A stretch of DNA of 64,000 nt from NCBI GenBank assembly GCA_025890175.1, contig JANPYM010000002.1, positions 2,618,006-2,682,005 of the forward strand, in the 5' to 3' direction. Numbering within the stretch: position 1 is the stretch's first letter; each line of letters begins with the position of its first letter. The position numbers and the translations under genes are program-made. This stretch comes from Ciborinia camelliae. Its lineage: Eukaryota > Ascomycota > Leotiomycetes > Helotiales > Sclerotiniaceae. This document shows, in pieces, positions 10,686 through 24,356 of the stretch. The notes beneath the pieces were generated by a model, which was not told the origin of the DNA, ran no database searches, and saw only the letters and a program-made list of their open reading frames with translations.

Positions 10686-11645
10686 TGTATATTTGAATTT
10701 ATTGTACTAGATACCAGAGATTACATTGAGATATACCTGATCTGTTTTGTTGCTTCAAGGACGTGATACTCGCTGACATCTACAGACTGCAGTCGACCGC
10801 TACTGCACTGCCGTGAGCAAATGCTTTGGGAAAGTAAGTTCTCACATATCTCAAGCTGTTACAAAGCGTTCACTTACTGTGTACCCATTCGACACGAATG
10901 GTAAGTTTTGGAGGGTGAACATTTGAGAGAATAAAGAGTAGAAGAGGTAGCATCATAAGAAATAAGGCTCTGTCTATGGAAGATTGAAAGATATTGGCTG
11001 GTTCTTATTTGGGAAGGAATGCTGTTAGTGTTAATGTGTCGATAAGGTGATGTTGTTACATTGAGGCTACAATCGTGTTTTATTGTTTATCTTGAATGAT
11101 TGATCAGTAGAAATATCGAATAGCAATTGATAAGAAAAGGTCGCAGTTGGATTGGAGATATCATACAAGATGATGAAAGTGGTAGAAATACCCTCCAATG
11201 CGTTTGCATATTACCAGTTATCACAAAGTCCTCAATTAACAATCGAAAGCAACCAAACAATGAAAAAAATAAAATCTCAATAAAGTATAAGCCTTCCTCA
11301 TAAATGGCGGCAATTACAAATCAACAGTTCCATCCATACCCTTATGTCATCATATTGCTCCTCACCATCATCACCCATTGGGTCTCACCGCCCGCCCATG
11401 CCTCCCTCTCATATATATAACCTAACAACACAACAACAATCGCTAGGATTAGAGACCGTGTAGCTTAGGCGCTCGCCCAGATGACCGGTTTTCGACGCCT
11501 CAGTAAGCAGAGAAACGTTCATGGTTTCCCCGGGTCGGCCAGGCTTAGTCTCGGGTCGCACTTGTCTTTTGCATTTTTTATCTTTGGTTTTGGGGGATTA
11601 GACTCCAGTTTTGTAGAAGGTGGAAAATGGAGGTGGAATTCTTCT

Positions 11646-11670
11646 TTTTTTTTTGGGGGGGGGGGGGGGG
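11646..11670 (+). repeat. Poly-T / poly-G homopolymer junction
   Basis: A run of T (about 12) passes directly into a run of about 18 G. Such tracts are unstable and prone to sequencing and length error. The G run could form a quadruplex together with the nearby G-rich plus strand to 11760. Confidence 0.8.
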
Positions 11671-14600
11671 AAGTTTGTTGAAGGTTAGAGTGGGAAGTGG
11701 AGAGACATGTGGGTGGGTATCGGGAGGTTTAAGCGAGGAGTGAGGTTTAGGGGGAGTGAAGGGAGTTTGGGGAAGGCCCAATTGTTGGTCAGAGGGATTT
11801 GTGGCCCACTTTTTTATTTTACGAGTGATGTAGAGGGGAGTGATGTGTGAATTTCTTTTTAGATTTGGGCATGTATAAAGCATCGCAAATGCACTTATGA
11901 ATTCCCATTCTATATTGTACGCAAAGGATTCGCGATATTGTGAAGAAGAGAATGGGTGATCGACTTCCGCTACAGCTACTCTTCCAGACACAATACACCA
12001 GTACTTGAAGTGTGTTATAATAAGCCTGAACATCTCATCGTCATCTAAACTTACAACCATCCATATCTGTATTTCGCATCGTTGTCGTTTTTTTACTATT
12101 CTCGTCATCATAACATCACTTTACTAGAAACCTACCTGGAGTGAGAACCGTTTGTCGAAAATCAAACAACTGACTTACAAGAATATTCAGCGATATCCTC
12201 AGCCAGTATCATCTTAGATTAGAAATTGATGATGCGCCTGGTGTGTTTAATGGTTTGATGATTAGCAACCTGTTGAAGTTTATAGTTTAAGAGTACGATT
12301 CCTTCTCATACTAATAATCTCCTCATCTATGGTATCCACATCATACATCATTTCTCATATCATGACTAGCGGGTATCTAGTAATTCATTTAAATTCACTT
12401 CCTACCTCATCCATTTCTCAACATGATGGCTTATTATAGGTACCTACTGCTTAGCACGAGCAAAGCACAAGATCCTTCTTCCCATGAGCTATTCACCCAT
12501 AACAAGTCGACTAATAATAATTCTTACCGCATAAAATCACACCAAAGCATCAGATCCGAGAGCTTCCATAGTTTGAGAAACAGAAGCAAGCAGAGGGAGA
12601 CAGAAAGCTCACAAAATGGATGGAATGAGAGCTCTCCATGATCTATGTGTTGAGGGCATTAGAGTTTCCGATTGCGGCTATGGTGACTTGAGACTTTATG
12701 TCTGAATGGAAGAGGAGATGGAGAAAGACAACCAGAGATTACTTCTTCGTTCGATGACAATAGTCGACAAAGTTAGAATGATAAAGGGTAAAGTGCGTCA
12801 TATTTATTGCTATCGCTCATGATACGATTGTCAACTGTCGTTGTACTAAAACGGCCCTTGCTTTCATAGAGTAATGCTTCGATTAAATTAATGGTTCAGC
12901 TTGGATCAAATTTTATACTGAGCAATCAGTCTGCAATAATGACTCAAAATATTGCATGGACAATGCACATCCAAAGGCACTTGATGTTCTCTGAGGAATA
13001 ACTGAAACTTGGGGCAAGAATCTCTTATATGCCCTTCAAGTGCTTGAGTGTACTAGTATTATTGTTGTTGAACCCGCGAGGGTACAAGGTGTGATGAGTG
13101 AATCATGAGGTCCAATCTGTGGATCTAAAGGAATGGCTCGTCACATTAGGAGATGGTTACCTCTGACGCTAGAAGAAAGAGATTCTGGTGGTCCATAGTA
13201 GGTAGGCATTTACTGTCTTGTTATATATAATCTGATAGTTATCATCCCAGTGGTTTTCATTACTATCGCCGTACCATTATTTAGTTGCTGTCATTAATAC
13301 ATATGATGTACATCGATGATTCCACTCTTCCCTCTCCACCTCTGTTTCGCATTTCCATTTCGTCCATATAAACTTCTAAAGACTTTCGCCAGTCATACCT
13401 TCTTAGGTACTTGGACTCCCCTCATTTCTGATCCTCATTGTTACCGTATGCTGGTACAATTTTCTTCGTTTCAATTTCCTTGCTCATTTTTTATGATACA
13501 GCCCTCAATAATCTTCGAAAATTAAATGTAAAATTGGCCCTACAGCAGTCTACATTCACTCTATCCCCTCTTCCTGTAAACTTCCCTCTTTTTTGTTTGT
13601 CCTCAAAACGTGGTGAATATTTCACCTGTTATGAAACTACGCTCAAGGCTATGACTATAAATCCAGACAGTATCTCCACATCTTTCAACCAAAAGTATAA
13701 ACAACAATACCTTACTTCAGTAACAGGTGTCCTACACAGTGCACTTCAATCTAACAGCTTAATCAGAGATTAGATCTCATCTATTCTGAGCCCCAATTAT
13801 TTCATCTCTCTTGTCCTGGACATATCTTCGTCCCATTCCCTTGTCATTTCTATCGCTCTTTCCTGTTCATTGCCACTCTCATATATCTTTTCACATATCT
13901 TCTTCGCCCCCTCCCCCATATAATCTCTCCATGTCCTTCCCGGATTATCTGGTCCAAAGCCACGCAATCAAGCACGCGCTCAATAGAACATGCCAAACCC
14001 CCCAAATTCGGTGCAACACGATCCTGATGTATTGATTGAGGTTTTCTCCTAAGGTGTCGGTGTATGAAATATACTTGGCTACAGCAACTCTTATATAACT
14101 TCCCAAAGATTACAATCTCTTGTTCTCCACATCCTTATCCCTCTCTCTCCCTCCATCAACCAATTAGGAAAGACCTGCAAGCCAATCATACGTTGTATTG
14201 TCGAACCTGCTTTGAAATATTCACTCTAGCCATGTATATTCCACCGTATTTTCTTAGGATAGCTAGGTATATACGGTGAATGATTACCAAATCCTCAATA
14301 CTCCAGAGTTTTCATCTTGCATAAAAGACTTGTGAGTCGCGAGTCTTTCCTTCCGTATCGTTAACCAAAGGATGCAAAATTCTTCATCGGGTCAATTCAA
14401 AACTACCCCTGATTGCTGCATTCCCCTCTATTCTTATCGAAACTTTTCGGAATTCACAAGGAAGCGTTAGTCTCTTTGAAAGATATATGTTTTTGTACTA
14501 CTATCCGACCTTTCTATAAGCAAGTTAACGATAACAAAACTGGTAAACAAACAGCACAAAAGAAATCAGAAATAATCAGCTGTTGACTCTCGCTGCCATC

Positions 14601-15222
14601 ACCGCCACTTTAACCGATATCATCTCTCTAGTTCCGTCTGAAGACCAAAATTTTCTGCCCCGAATTCTGTGTCATATTGTAATGGCTCAAATCACCGATC
14701 TTTTGGTGCCTTCGGAGTAAAACTTGTAGCAATGTCGCCTGTCCACAATGCAACAATTAAACATTTTGGAAATCTTAACCCAGCCTTGCTGAAGAGCTTC
14801 GTTCTGTTATTGATTTGCGTACCTATGTAGGTACGCATATATCCTGTAAGCTCCAATTTCATACCAATGTAAGGAATGTTAGCCACCACATTAGTAGCAC
14901 TTTTGATTCACCTTATCTTCTATATAACCAAAGAGCAATATACCCGGAGATATAAATAACACGCGCAAGAATATCTTTACATGAAGGATTAAAAACCTCT
15001 CCAAGTCAATTCGATTTAGGTTTTTCCTTTCCAAGTGGCTTATCCAAAATCATGCCCAAGAATATGCCGGAGCAAAAGAGCGATGATTCTTCTGAATGTT
15101 GGGAAGAAAAGTAGGTAAATGTAGCGATTAAGGGAGTTGGCCGTTCACGAGGTTTAGGCGTGAAATGCTCATAGGTGAGGATATATGGGACGAGAGCATT
15201 AAATTCTCACGTATTATGAGAC

Positions 15223-15247
15223 GATAATAAAATAAAATAAAATAAGT
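15223..15247 (+). repeat. AATAA microsatellite
   Basis: Short tandem run of the 5-mer aataa (about four units). No function visible. Confidence 0.7.
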
Positions 15248-17582
15248 AAAGACAACCACGTAGATATCAAGAAGACGACAACAAGAAAATATTCTACGAC
15301 GGAGAGTTCTGCTACATGGACTGCGTGTATGTACATGTACGCCAGAATTTTCAAAACCATAGAGATCGACAGACAGCCCGTGATCTTTGACCGGTAAATG
15401 AGCCTTGTAAGTTGAATATCGCGGATTTAGGGTGTTGATCTCACAAAAGTCGTGAAATCTGCCCCCTTTCCATTGTATTTATCCACTTAGTCACCATTAA
15501 TTGCAGAGCACGTGTTGAGTATTTCGCCAATTGATGGGCTTGACCCTTAATGTCTCCGATGCCTTTGATCGTTTGTCTTCTGAGGCTACTAGGTCTGTAC
15601 TAGTAGAAGGTAGTCTTCCTTCTGTTGACTTGTCAGGTCGTTATTTGGTTACTACTTATCTAATGGAATGAATTCGAGAGGAGGGGGTTTAATGAGACGG
15701 ACCCCCCAACTAGCTCACCGCACTTACGGTGCTAGTTCGAAAGAAACTGCACCCAGCATTCTGGACTGTGGTAGATGCGGAATGATACGGGCAGAGGATC
15801 AGCTGGGAATATTTGATCTTCGAATACTATGCTATGAGATGATATATGACACGGAGAACAAATAACAGCAATGAGATTCAAAAATAATGACTTTAGAGAT
15901 AGCTACCATTCCCATCTACAAAGGGCTCTACAATACTACAAGCAAGCCAGGTGCCTGGGATTATCTCACCGCTTAAAAAGGGTATGGCAAAGTTGCTTGG
16001 TCACTTTGGTGACTCACAGAACGGCCACGACGGTCTGCTTATATGCACACAAATTTGCTCGATTATGGAGTACATGTCTACAATTGTAAACAAAACAAGT
16101 GAATCCAGAAGGTGGATATATGTACGGTTTGCTCACTCCACCACCAATAGCTTTGTTGACAATCATTCACTCCAATATATCACACCTATATCCAAAACAG
16201 CAAGAACAACGGTTGCGATTCTCCATAGCAACACTTTGAGATATGCAACAAAACCTTTTGAATCCCAAAATAGTGAATCCCTTGATGTTGAAAGTTGTAC
16301 CACTCGGAAGGCCATTTATATCCCAAGTCTCTACTGCGGGGAGAGATGGATGACCATGCTATATTTAAACTTGAGTGTTGGTAATTATATGTAGCATCAA
16401 TTCGAAATAAAAGATCAGGAGAATAATCAAGAAAACGGGTCGCAGTAGAGCAGCTTGTGAGCGAGTTTGTCTAGCAAATTGTGGTGGACATCACTATGCC
16501 AATGAAGCGAGGTGTTTGTGTCTCATTCCAACCCTTCCATATTATATGCGAACGTATAAGACAGACATAACTCTAGTCGACAGTAGAAATTTATCCCATA
16601 TGAAGTGCCGTGAAGTTTAAGAAAATGCTCTTCTGTTTTATATGGAAGATTGCTAGTGGAATGAGCATTTGAAGTATGACCTGATTTATGAATTTATAAA
16701 TGCAACTATTAAGTTCATATTGTCTTTGTCAATGATAGAAAGTTTTCATTACAAAGATAAAAATACAAAATAACTTGACTTTTTTATACTAAACTGTGAG
16801 AATATGGTTTCTAAATTCTACATAGAATCAAAGTGTAATATAAAAGGCACCCCGTATGAGATCCTCAGAGCGGTACCTAGATTGTTGACTCCTGAATTAT
16901 TGTACATCTTGGGAATATCAAATATTGATAATAGACACAACCCACGGCACAACAAATTTATATCTCAAGAGGAAACGACTTGAAAGAAACAGGAAAAGTA
17001 TCCAAATCCACTTATAATGAGATGAGATAAGATAAGATTAGAAGTGAATATGAAATATTCGAATTTGAGGTCGAGTCCCAATTGACATGCTAGCCAAGTA
17101 GCATAGCTATTGAAAATCAATATGCATCTTGATTAGTATAATGCAACATTCAATTTGTGGAAAAATGCCATGCGATAAAATTGGCAGTGAGAGAATGGAC
17201 CTAGTGAGTCATGACAAAAACGGAGGGAGAGAAGTGATGCACAGAGAATGAGAAACAATGAACAAAGAATAAGGAGAGAGAGAGATGTTACACAGAGAAC
17301 AACGAAGAACCTTTTTTATGGTGAAAGGATTAGGAAACTATCCATCATTTGATGTAGCTCATTTTAGAGAGCACGTACAAAGGAGGGAAGGGAGGAAAGG
17401 GTGTTGTAAAGAAACAGAGTTCAACAGTAAATATATCAATAAGATATCTATGAAGAGAAAGTTCATCTACCTTCTCCCTCCATTATGGGATTGATGTTGA
17501 TATTAAAGTTGAATTGAAATCTTGACATATTAAAATCTGCCTAGTAGCCAAAGTGACCTGCATAGGGAGTACATACATGCCT

Positions 17583-18713
17583 TTACTCAATTTTGATGAC
17601 CAACTTGCCAAAATGTTTCTGGTCCCACATATATTGACAAGCCTCCTTAAGCTCGTCCAACTCGAACACTTTCTGATCAACCACCGGCTTGATGTCATTA
17701 GCAACAATTGCCCTGTTCATATCCTCAAACATTTCTCTGCTTCCTACAAGTACACCTCTTACCGTACAGATGTTCAATAAACAATCCAAGAATCCCGGCT
17801 CCTTTTCTTTTGCATCACCGCCCAGAAATCCAATTATAGTAATTACGCCATCAAATTTAATGGCCTTTAGTGACTGTACCATGGTGGTAGGACCACCCAC
17901 TTCGACAATGTGCGTTACGCCGACAGATGAAGGAGTGAGAGATCTGGCGTGTGCACCCCATTCAGGAGTGGTCTTATAGTTTATAACATGGTCGGCACCG
18001 AGTTTCTTGAGTTTAGCAGCCTTGGATTTGGAAGAGGTCGTGGCGATTACAATTGCCCCAGCTGCTTTAGCAAGTTGCACGGCAAATATGCTAACACCGC
18101 CAGTTCCTTGTGTAAGAACCACATCACCAGGCTTGAGCGGCTTTAATCCGTAGAGAGCATTCCAAGCTGTGAGAGCTGCACAAGGAAGAGTAGCTCCTTC
18201 GAGGTAGGAAAGAGAAGAAGGCATGTCTACAAGTCCATTTTCGTTGAAAATACCGTGTTGGCGGAGGGTGCCGTCCAAAACACCACCCAAACCAGTTTGG
18301 CTGCTTAGGTTGTCGAGGGAGCCACCGAAATGACTTTGGTTGAAAAGAGTGAGGACTTTGGCGCCGGGGGTGAAACGAGTTACTTTTGACCCAACAGCGA
18401 GGACTTCGCCGGCACCATCAGAACCCGGAACCACGCCATCGACAAGAGCAAATGGGTATTGACCCTGAAGGGAAAAACTGATTAGTTTTGCCTACTGAAG
18501 CAGAGCCGCCATGGAAGGTGTTAGAAGATGTGCAAAATTTACTTTGGGGATTATCAAATCTCTATAGTTCAACGAAGCTGCGTGGAGTTTCACGAGAACA
18601 TCATTGGCACCCAATTCTGGAAGAGCAGCTTCAGTATCATATTTCAAGCTATCAAATCCATCTTGTCCCTGGACTTTCCAGGTTTTGGTGGTTTTGGGGA
18701 TTGATTGGGACAT
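17583..18713 (-). CDS. Zinc-type alcohol dehydrogenase-like MDR oxidoreductase
   Basis: NAD(P)H-dependent medium-chain dehydrogenase/reductase. Two exons on the minus strand: 18713-18543 and 18464-17583; 350 residues. The 78-bp intron (18542-18465) joins NYRDLIIPK to GQYPFALVDG in frame. GroES-like N-terminal domain: LPELGANDVLVKLHAASLNY, then VVPGSDGAGEVLAVG. Rossmann domain with the nucleotide-binding motif GTGGVSIFAVQLAKAAGA and LKKLGADHVINYKT. The catalytic-zinc ligands of classical ADH (Cys in the N-terminal domain, GHE) and the four-cysteine structural zinc loop are not apparent. The protein therefore belongs with the zinc-less quinone-oxidoreductase-like MDR branch despite the family name. 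The start was chosen at MSQSIPK; an in-frame ATG lies 16 codons upstream at 18761. Substrate unknown. Confidence 0.92.
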
Positions 18714-21349
18714 CTTGAGGCTTTTGCAATGAAATCTATATATAAATTGAAGGAATTTCAATGGACCAGAATATAAAGCTGTTAATGTGATAGAGATAGA
18801 AATAGTGACAAGATGTGAGTATATATCATATATATAGGTAGTCTTTGTTTAGGATGCGGAGGTTGGAATGGAAACTCCTGGCCCATTATCCATAACAAAG
18901 ATGTTTGTCTGGTGGGTTGCTAACCCATAACTTACTATCTCCTAGTTCCATCATTTGGGGACATCAGAGGTATGTTATTATTTCTCGACCATTGGAATTG
19001 CTTGAGATACTCTTTGATGGAGAAGTTTGCTTTATCATAAACTTTGATTCTTCGGCAATTAGGAGTCAAGCTGGATAACCAAACTGAGTTTACCAGGTTC
19101 ACATGAGGAAAGCTATACAGCTCAATGCTAGCCACATGGTGAAATCATTTTTGAGGGTTTTCCTGGCAGTGAAGTAAAAGAGACCATGCTATCTTCTAGA
19201 TGATATATGAATAGGTACAGTAGCCAGTATTGTTTGATATAGATGTATTGTCGGAGAGTTCACCACTTTTAAATTGTATGGTGAGGTAGGGGATGAGGGA
19301 GATGAGGGGACAAAGGGAAAGATGGAAAGATCTTTAGCTTGAACTTTGAAGAGAGGGGGATTCAATCGATGGAGAGAAATATTGATCAATCCACACGTCA
19401 ATGCCCTTTCTCGATAGAAAGATGTCTTTTGAAGGGTCGATTTTTGGAATTTATAAGAGGTAGGGGGTTTTGTAGGGGGCAAAGGGAGGGTTCTGTTTCG
19501 AAAGGTCTTGGCACCAAGATGACTTCCCCCGTGATTAGACCTCGCGATTCCAGATCCCGTGATGAGCTGATTTGTATTTTTTCGTTTCTTGTATGAAGTA
19601 AAATAATCTTCATTTTACATTCCAATCAAATTGTACGTACCGTACTGGGACCTGACTGTAATCTTATTACCTACTTACCTACCTAAAATAAAGTGAAACC
19701 TTCATACCTACTTGGTTTATGGAAAAGTCAAAAAGTCATCCACCAGGACAGCTTGGGGGCTAATAAATTCTAGAATCTTATCATCTTCATCCACTAGGAT
19801 GATTTTCAATTCATAATTTTATGTATCTCAGATGAAGGTTGACTTTTCGGTATCGGCCACCTCCAGCTTTCCATTATCAGTTCGGCTGCAGGTGGTCGGC
19901 AGTCTGTCCATCTTGATTCCAAGAAACAACAAATTCACATGCTTGCCCTGCATCTTAATGCCCTTCGAGGTACTACCCCTAGCAAGTTGTCAAGTACCTT
20001 CCTAACTAGGTAGGAAGCAACATTATCTCAACAGTCTAGAATGGAAGCATAGCCAAGAGATTCGGGCTAAGAACTTAATAAGATAGAGGAAGGAAATTAA
20101 AATTGAAGAAATGAGTCTTGGGTATCAATTTCTAACCACCTTTCGAGCACTCCAATTATTTTAACCTCGTAATATTGCTCATCCTAAGTTTGGTGATGGC
20201 ATTACTGGTGGCTGACATTTCAAAAGGTACCAAAGTCAGCAAGCACCCTTAAGATCAACCCTAAGAGACGGTTCCATTATGGATGTTGGAAAGATGACTC
20301 CAAAGAATTACTAAACTTACGGGGCTGGTATTGTGGTGGCATCATATCCACCGAGTCCAACCTTACAATACTGCGACATTGATCTCATGTCGGCTTCAAA
20401 ATGCAGTATCACATCGCCTCGAGTTATTTAGAGTGACACGACATCAGAGTTGTCACTCGAGTTGGCACGCCATACATCCCCTGTATATCAGCGTCTGACC
20501 TCCAAACATATTCCAATTTCCATCATACAATCTTGACAATTTACTTTTGAGAGCATGTTTGCACCGAAAATGGCGTTTCTGACGTTCTTGTTCAGCACGT
20601 TGGTCGACACGTGTGGTTGAGGGGAAATGCATCTTACTGTGTGATCCCCCCCCACAATTTCATCCTAGTTCCAAGATGGAATGTACTAAGCCACACAACT
20701 GTTTCGAATACCTCCGATATCCTTTGTTCGCCATTGAAGGACCGATATGAGTTTCTAAATTGGTAACCATCTTCCGACCCTCCAAAATCGTGTTTTGTGC
20801 GATCGAAGTTTGATTTCGCGGTTACCAGATGTCAACAAGTCAAGGAAAGAAGGATCTTCAAGTCAGCTGGCGTTTGAGAGTGAAGCAAGTCAATCAAAAA
20901 CCTGAAGATTGTGAACTTTAAGACTCATGGTAAGAGGCTCGTTGATCTGGGGTAACAAGGTAGAAAAAATGCGGCAACATCGGCCCATCCACCGCCTAGC
21001 GCTTCTCACACAGTACAAGGTTTCATCAGAACGTGGAGACGCCAGAGATTTCCCGTTTTCTTTAAGTTTAAAGTATTGGTTAGCTCAGTTCTAGGAGGGC
21101 GTGATGTAAAATCGATATATCAGTATATGGTCCGGACATTATTTACTCACTATTCGATAACCTCACGATACACGTGGGAGCTTAGGATCTAGAAAAAGTG
21201 GTGGGTTCCAGGGATAGTTGTTTGGATATGAGAACGGCACGTATATTCACGTATCAATAGCATATCGAGATTCCCATATTTATTTCTATATTGCGGCGGA
21301 CTTCGGCTTCCTACGAAGACACGGTCCATATTGCGCTTCTCGGGTGGCT

Positions 21350-21356
21350 GGCTAAA
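21350..21356 (+). promoter_or_regulatory. GGCTAAA site, possible XlnR-type element
   Basis: Exact match to the GGCTAAA core reported for XlnR-family regulators, lying 3.0 kb upstream of the XlnR start codon. One heptamer in a long intergenic tract could be chance. Autoregulation is inference only. Confidence 0.2.
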
Positions 21357-23648
21357 GCTTGTCGTTTAACCAATACCTCTGATACCCTGGACACGGAGCT
21401 CGAGACGAAATGCCTGCACCGTAGTGACCATATTCCTGGCACATGATATTAAACGAGGGACGAACGGAAAATCGGATAATCCTAGCTAACTACCAAAAAC
21501 CCGGCCCCTTGTTTAGAACGAGGGAGATATATGATGCGCATAATAATACAAATCTAATATCATCTCAACAAAGATGCATTGAAAGAGCGAGGAAGTACCG
21601 ACTCGAAAGTAAAGAACTCAGCTCCTCCCGAATCTCATGGGGATGGGAAATTTCACGGGGAAACTCTAACATGGATCTCCGCATTTTGGAAAGTACTAAC
21701 AGCTGCACCTGCATATGGCAGTTCCAATTTTCTCACGCTTATCAAGGCCTCGCAGAGTCGCAGTTGGTAATACGTGGAGTCTTTTTCTCTCTGGAGAGGG
21801 ACAAACCTTCAAGATTCTGTCGGTTGTGCATATTGCATGCTGCATCCCCTCGAAAGCCTGACGTGACCCGACTGTTACCGACCTTTGAGATGAGATAGAG
21901 TGAATTTGTGAATTGTTTATTGAACACGGCCTGAAATGTGACTTTGCTTACGAGCTTTCATCAAATCATTACAATCACTATGAGTTGCCAAGAAGTTGGG
22001 ATCGGGCACAAAGTCACATTGGGATTGAAGCGAGATATGAACTGAGCAAGCGAAAGCATGTGTAGACGAGCAACCTCGAATGAGGATGAGGAACATCGGA
22101 CCGTTTGGTACTTAAGTAGGTCAAACGAACTGGGGGGATAGCAACCCAGGAACAATACTGATCGTACCACATTTGATTCCTTTTCGGTACGTATGGTATG
22201 GTATGAATGGGAACTGATATGCAACCTATACTACCTATACTACTATTGTACTGAACGATATTTACATGTGTCTGTGATACCGGCCTTCCTAGAACATGTG
22301 TGGTTGTGTTCGGTAAGATATTGCGAATAGAATGGAATGTTGTACTCAAAACGGGAAACTGCTGACCATCAATTCAGAATCAGAATTGATGATTGATGAT
22401 TGAAGTGGGGGATCGTGTACCGTGTACGTGTGTATCGTGTACTGTATCGTCTGTATGGTGCCCGAAGAAAGAAAGTTACCTCGGGCTGAAAATGTCGATC
22501 AGGGAGGGGGATGTATCTGTACCTCACACGTTAATATTATGCGCACTATTACGATGGAACAATTAGTCAACATCCAATATTGAAGTACGCGAGAAAGTAT
22601 CAAAACCAAAACCGTCTAATATTGCTTCTAGAAGGACCAGGGCATCGATAAAAGGCATAGAAGTCGAAGCTTCATTATTGGCGCAATAATTGGTAATGGA
22701 ACATAAGCACGTACGGAATAGTACAGGACTTGGTACATTATTAGATACATACAATACTCGCATCAAACTAAAAAAGAAAAGCTTCCGGTAAGGTACTTTC
22801 ACGATTCACGATTAAAATGACGATTTCTCAGTCACCATTAGTTTATGGATCTCGTTACATTACCATTTACCACATCGTCACTAATTTAAGCCACCCTTTT
22901 TCGCATTCGTCTCGACTTGATGATGTATGTTGAAAGGGGTGTGGGAATGATAAACCAGCTCCAATATCTATCTACCTATGGGGAAATAAGGTCCAGAGGG
23001 GAAGGGGGATACGGATCATTCCTTTGTCCCAACAATGGTAGATCTGGTCTTCAAAGCGTCTTAAATTTTTCCTGGTCGCATGGACCTCGGAGAAGGGGCC
23101 AGATCTGGGGTGATCTAGGGTTCTGATGATCATTGATTCGAGAATTTCTAGGATAATAACGGATTTCAGGGGGGCGTCGATTGTCTTAACAACTTCCTGA
23201 ATAATTTTATTCATTCATGTGCTACACTACCAATACTGGAAACTACTGAAAGGTCGTTTGCAGTAGTTTCCATATCCCTGATCCCGTACTCTTGGGGGGT
23301 TATTGCGCAAGCTGGAGTTCGTGGACTAAAAGACTAAAAGACTAACTAAAAAACCTTAAGAACTGCCAGTTGAAGGATAGAGCCGTTTTAAACGGAGTTT
23401 GGCTGGTTGGTTGGCTGGTTGGCTTAACTTGGCTTTCGTCCAATAAGGACACCCTCTATCCACCCGAATAGACTCATGGACGTCGTATAAAAGATTAGAT
23501 TTCTCGATGGTCACTCCACTACTGCAACAGCTACCCAAGCTAGCATCTAGACCCCATGTCAACCTCAACCAACTCTCAACCAACTCATGGATTCAAAGTA
23601 GCAGAATGAACAACGAGATTGTGAAATTATGAAAAACGACACAAGCGA

Positions 23649-23672
23649 AAATATCATATCATATCATATCAT
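23649..23672 (+). repeat. ATATC pentanucleotide microsatellite
   Basis: About four to five units of atatc in the xlnR upstream region. No function visible. Confidence 0.75.
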
Positions 23673-24356
23673 ACCCATATATATGCCGTCGCTGGTCGCC
23701 TTCATACTTATATCGAGAATTATTGGTCGGGAGATGGAATTTCAACAAATCAGACCTTGTTCATATCAACCACCCAGAATCCATCCCTGAGAATTCACAG
23801 AATGTGTTTTTGTTTTTCAAGATTTTCGGATAAAGTATGACCGAATGGAAGATATTATTCGGAGGTGATGCCGCCGTGGGGTACCTAGACCCTCCGAGAC
23901 CAACATCTACATACCCCGGATCTATTCGTTGATTTTTTAACCCTTGTTCTCTCCACAACTCGATATCAATAAATCTTAGGAAAAGAGCATGGCTCTTATC
24001 CTTTCCCAGTACTTCATGCGAACCCCGCCATATAGTTCAGTAGTTCATAAGTTCATAACAAAAGATATTGACCCTGTCATCTTGTGGCGTTTGAATTTAT
24101 TTTTCTGAATTTATATTATTTCCCCTTCCAAGAAGGTCCTGCTGATATACAGGGACCCAAGGTCTATCAATTACATGCCATATTCAGGAGATATAGATGC
24201 TTGAATCGCACTCTTTGAAACATCTCAAAATCTCATTTATTCCCATCTTCTCGAAAGACCATCAGCTACCAACTACCAGAGCTATCATCACAGTTAGACC
24301 AAAGACTATTCACATCAACCTTGTTCTAGCAGCTTTGTTTGCGCAACAACTTCAAG

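Larger units (their letters stand above)
10686..17582. other. 6.9-kb tract with no supported gene
   Basis: Between two convergent genes. Many short frames, none with a recognisable family, consistent intron pattern or convincing composition. The segment at about 13.3-14.3 kb is strikingly pyrimidine-rich on the plus strand, as in long fungal 5' leaders. Segments at 15.2 kb (AATAA repeats) and 16.6-17.2 kb are AT-rich. Possible contents: non-coding RNA, long UTRs, or old degraded mobile DNA. I see no terminal repeats or transposase remnants that would establish the last. Confidence 0.5.
18714..24356. other. 5.6-kb upstream region of xlnR, no gene supported
   Basis: Head-to-head interval between the MDR oxidoreductase (-) and the XlnR gene (+). 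No frame is recognisable. The longest (21443-21898, 151 codons) has unremarkable composition and no intron logic. The region holds a GGCTAAA site at 21350-21356, matching the core bound by XlnR-type proteins. It also holds SYGGRG-type (CreA-like) hexamers at 22130, 22405 and 23876. Short motifs such as these are expected by chance in 5 kb, so they are weak evidence. The last kilobase has pyrimidine-rich text and is likely leader sequence. Confidence 0.45.

Noticed and set aside
11481..11681. Open frame running into the poly-T/poly-G tract
   Set aside because: Composition reflects the homopolymers; no homology.
15951..16394. 147-codon frame in the large non-coding tract
   Set aside because: No family, overlaps other frames, start is weak. 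Looked for transposase or reverse-transcriptase motifs and saw none.
21070..21110. ggttagctcag text resembling a tRNA D arm
   Set aside because: No acceptor or T arm can be paired around it.
21443..21898. 151-codon frame upstream of xlnR
   Set aside because: No recognised motif, no splice logic, composition like the surrounding non-coding DNA.
23649..23672. Regular short repeats checked as a CRISPR-like array
   Set aside because: Simple pentanucleotide microsatellite without spacers in a fungal genome.
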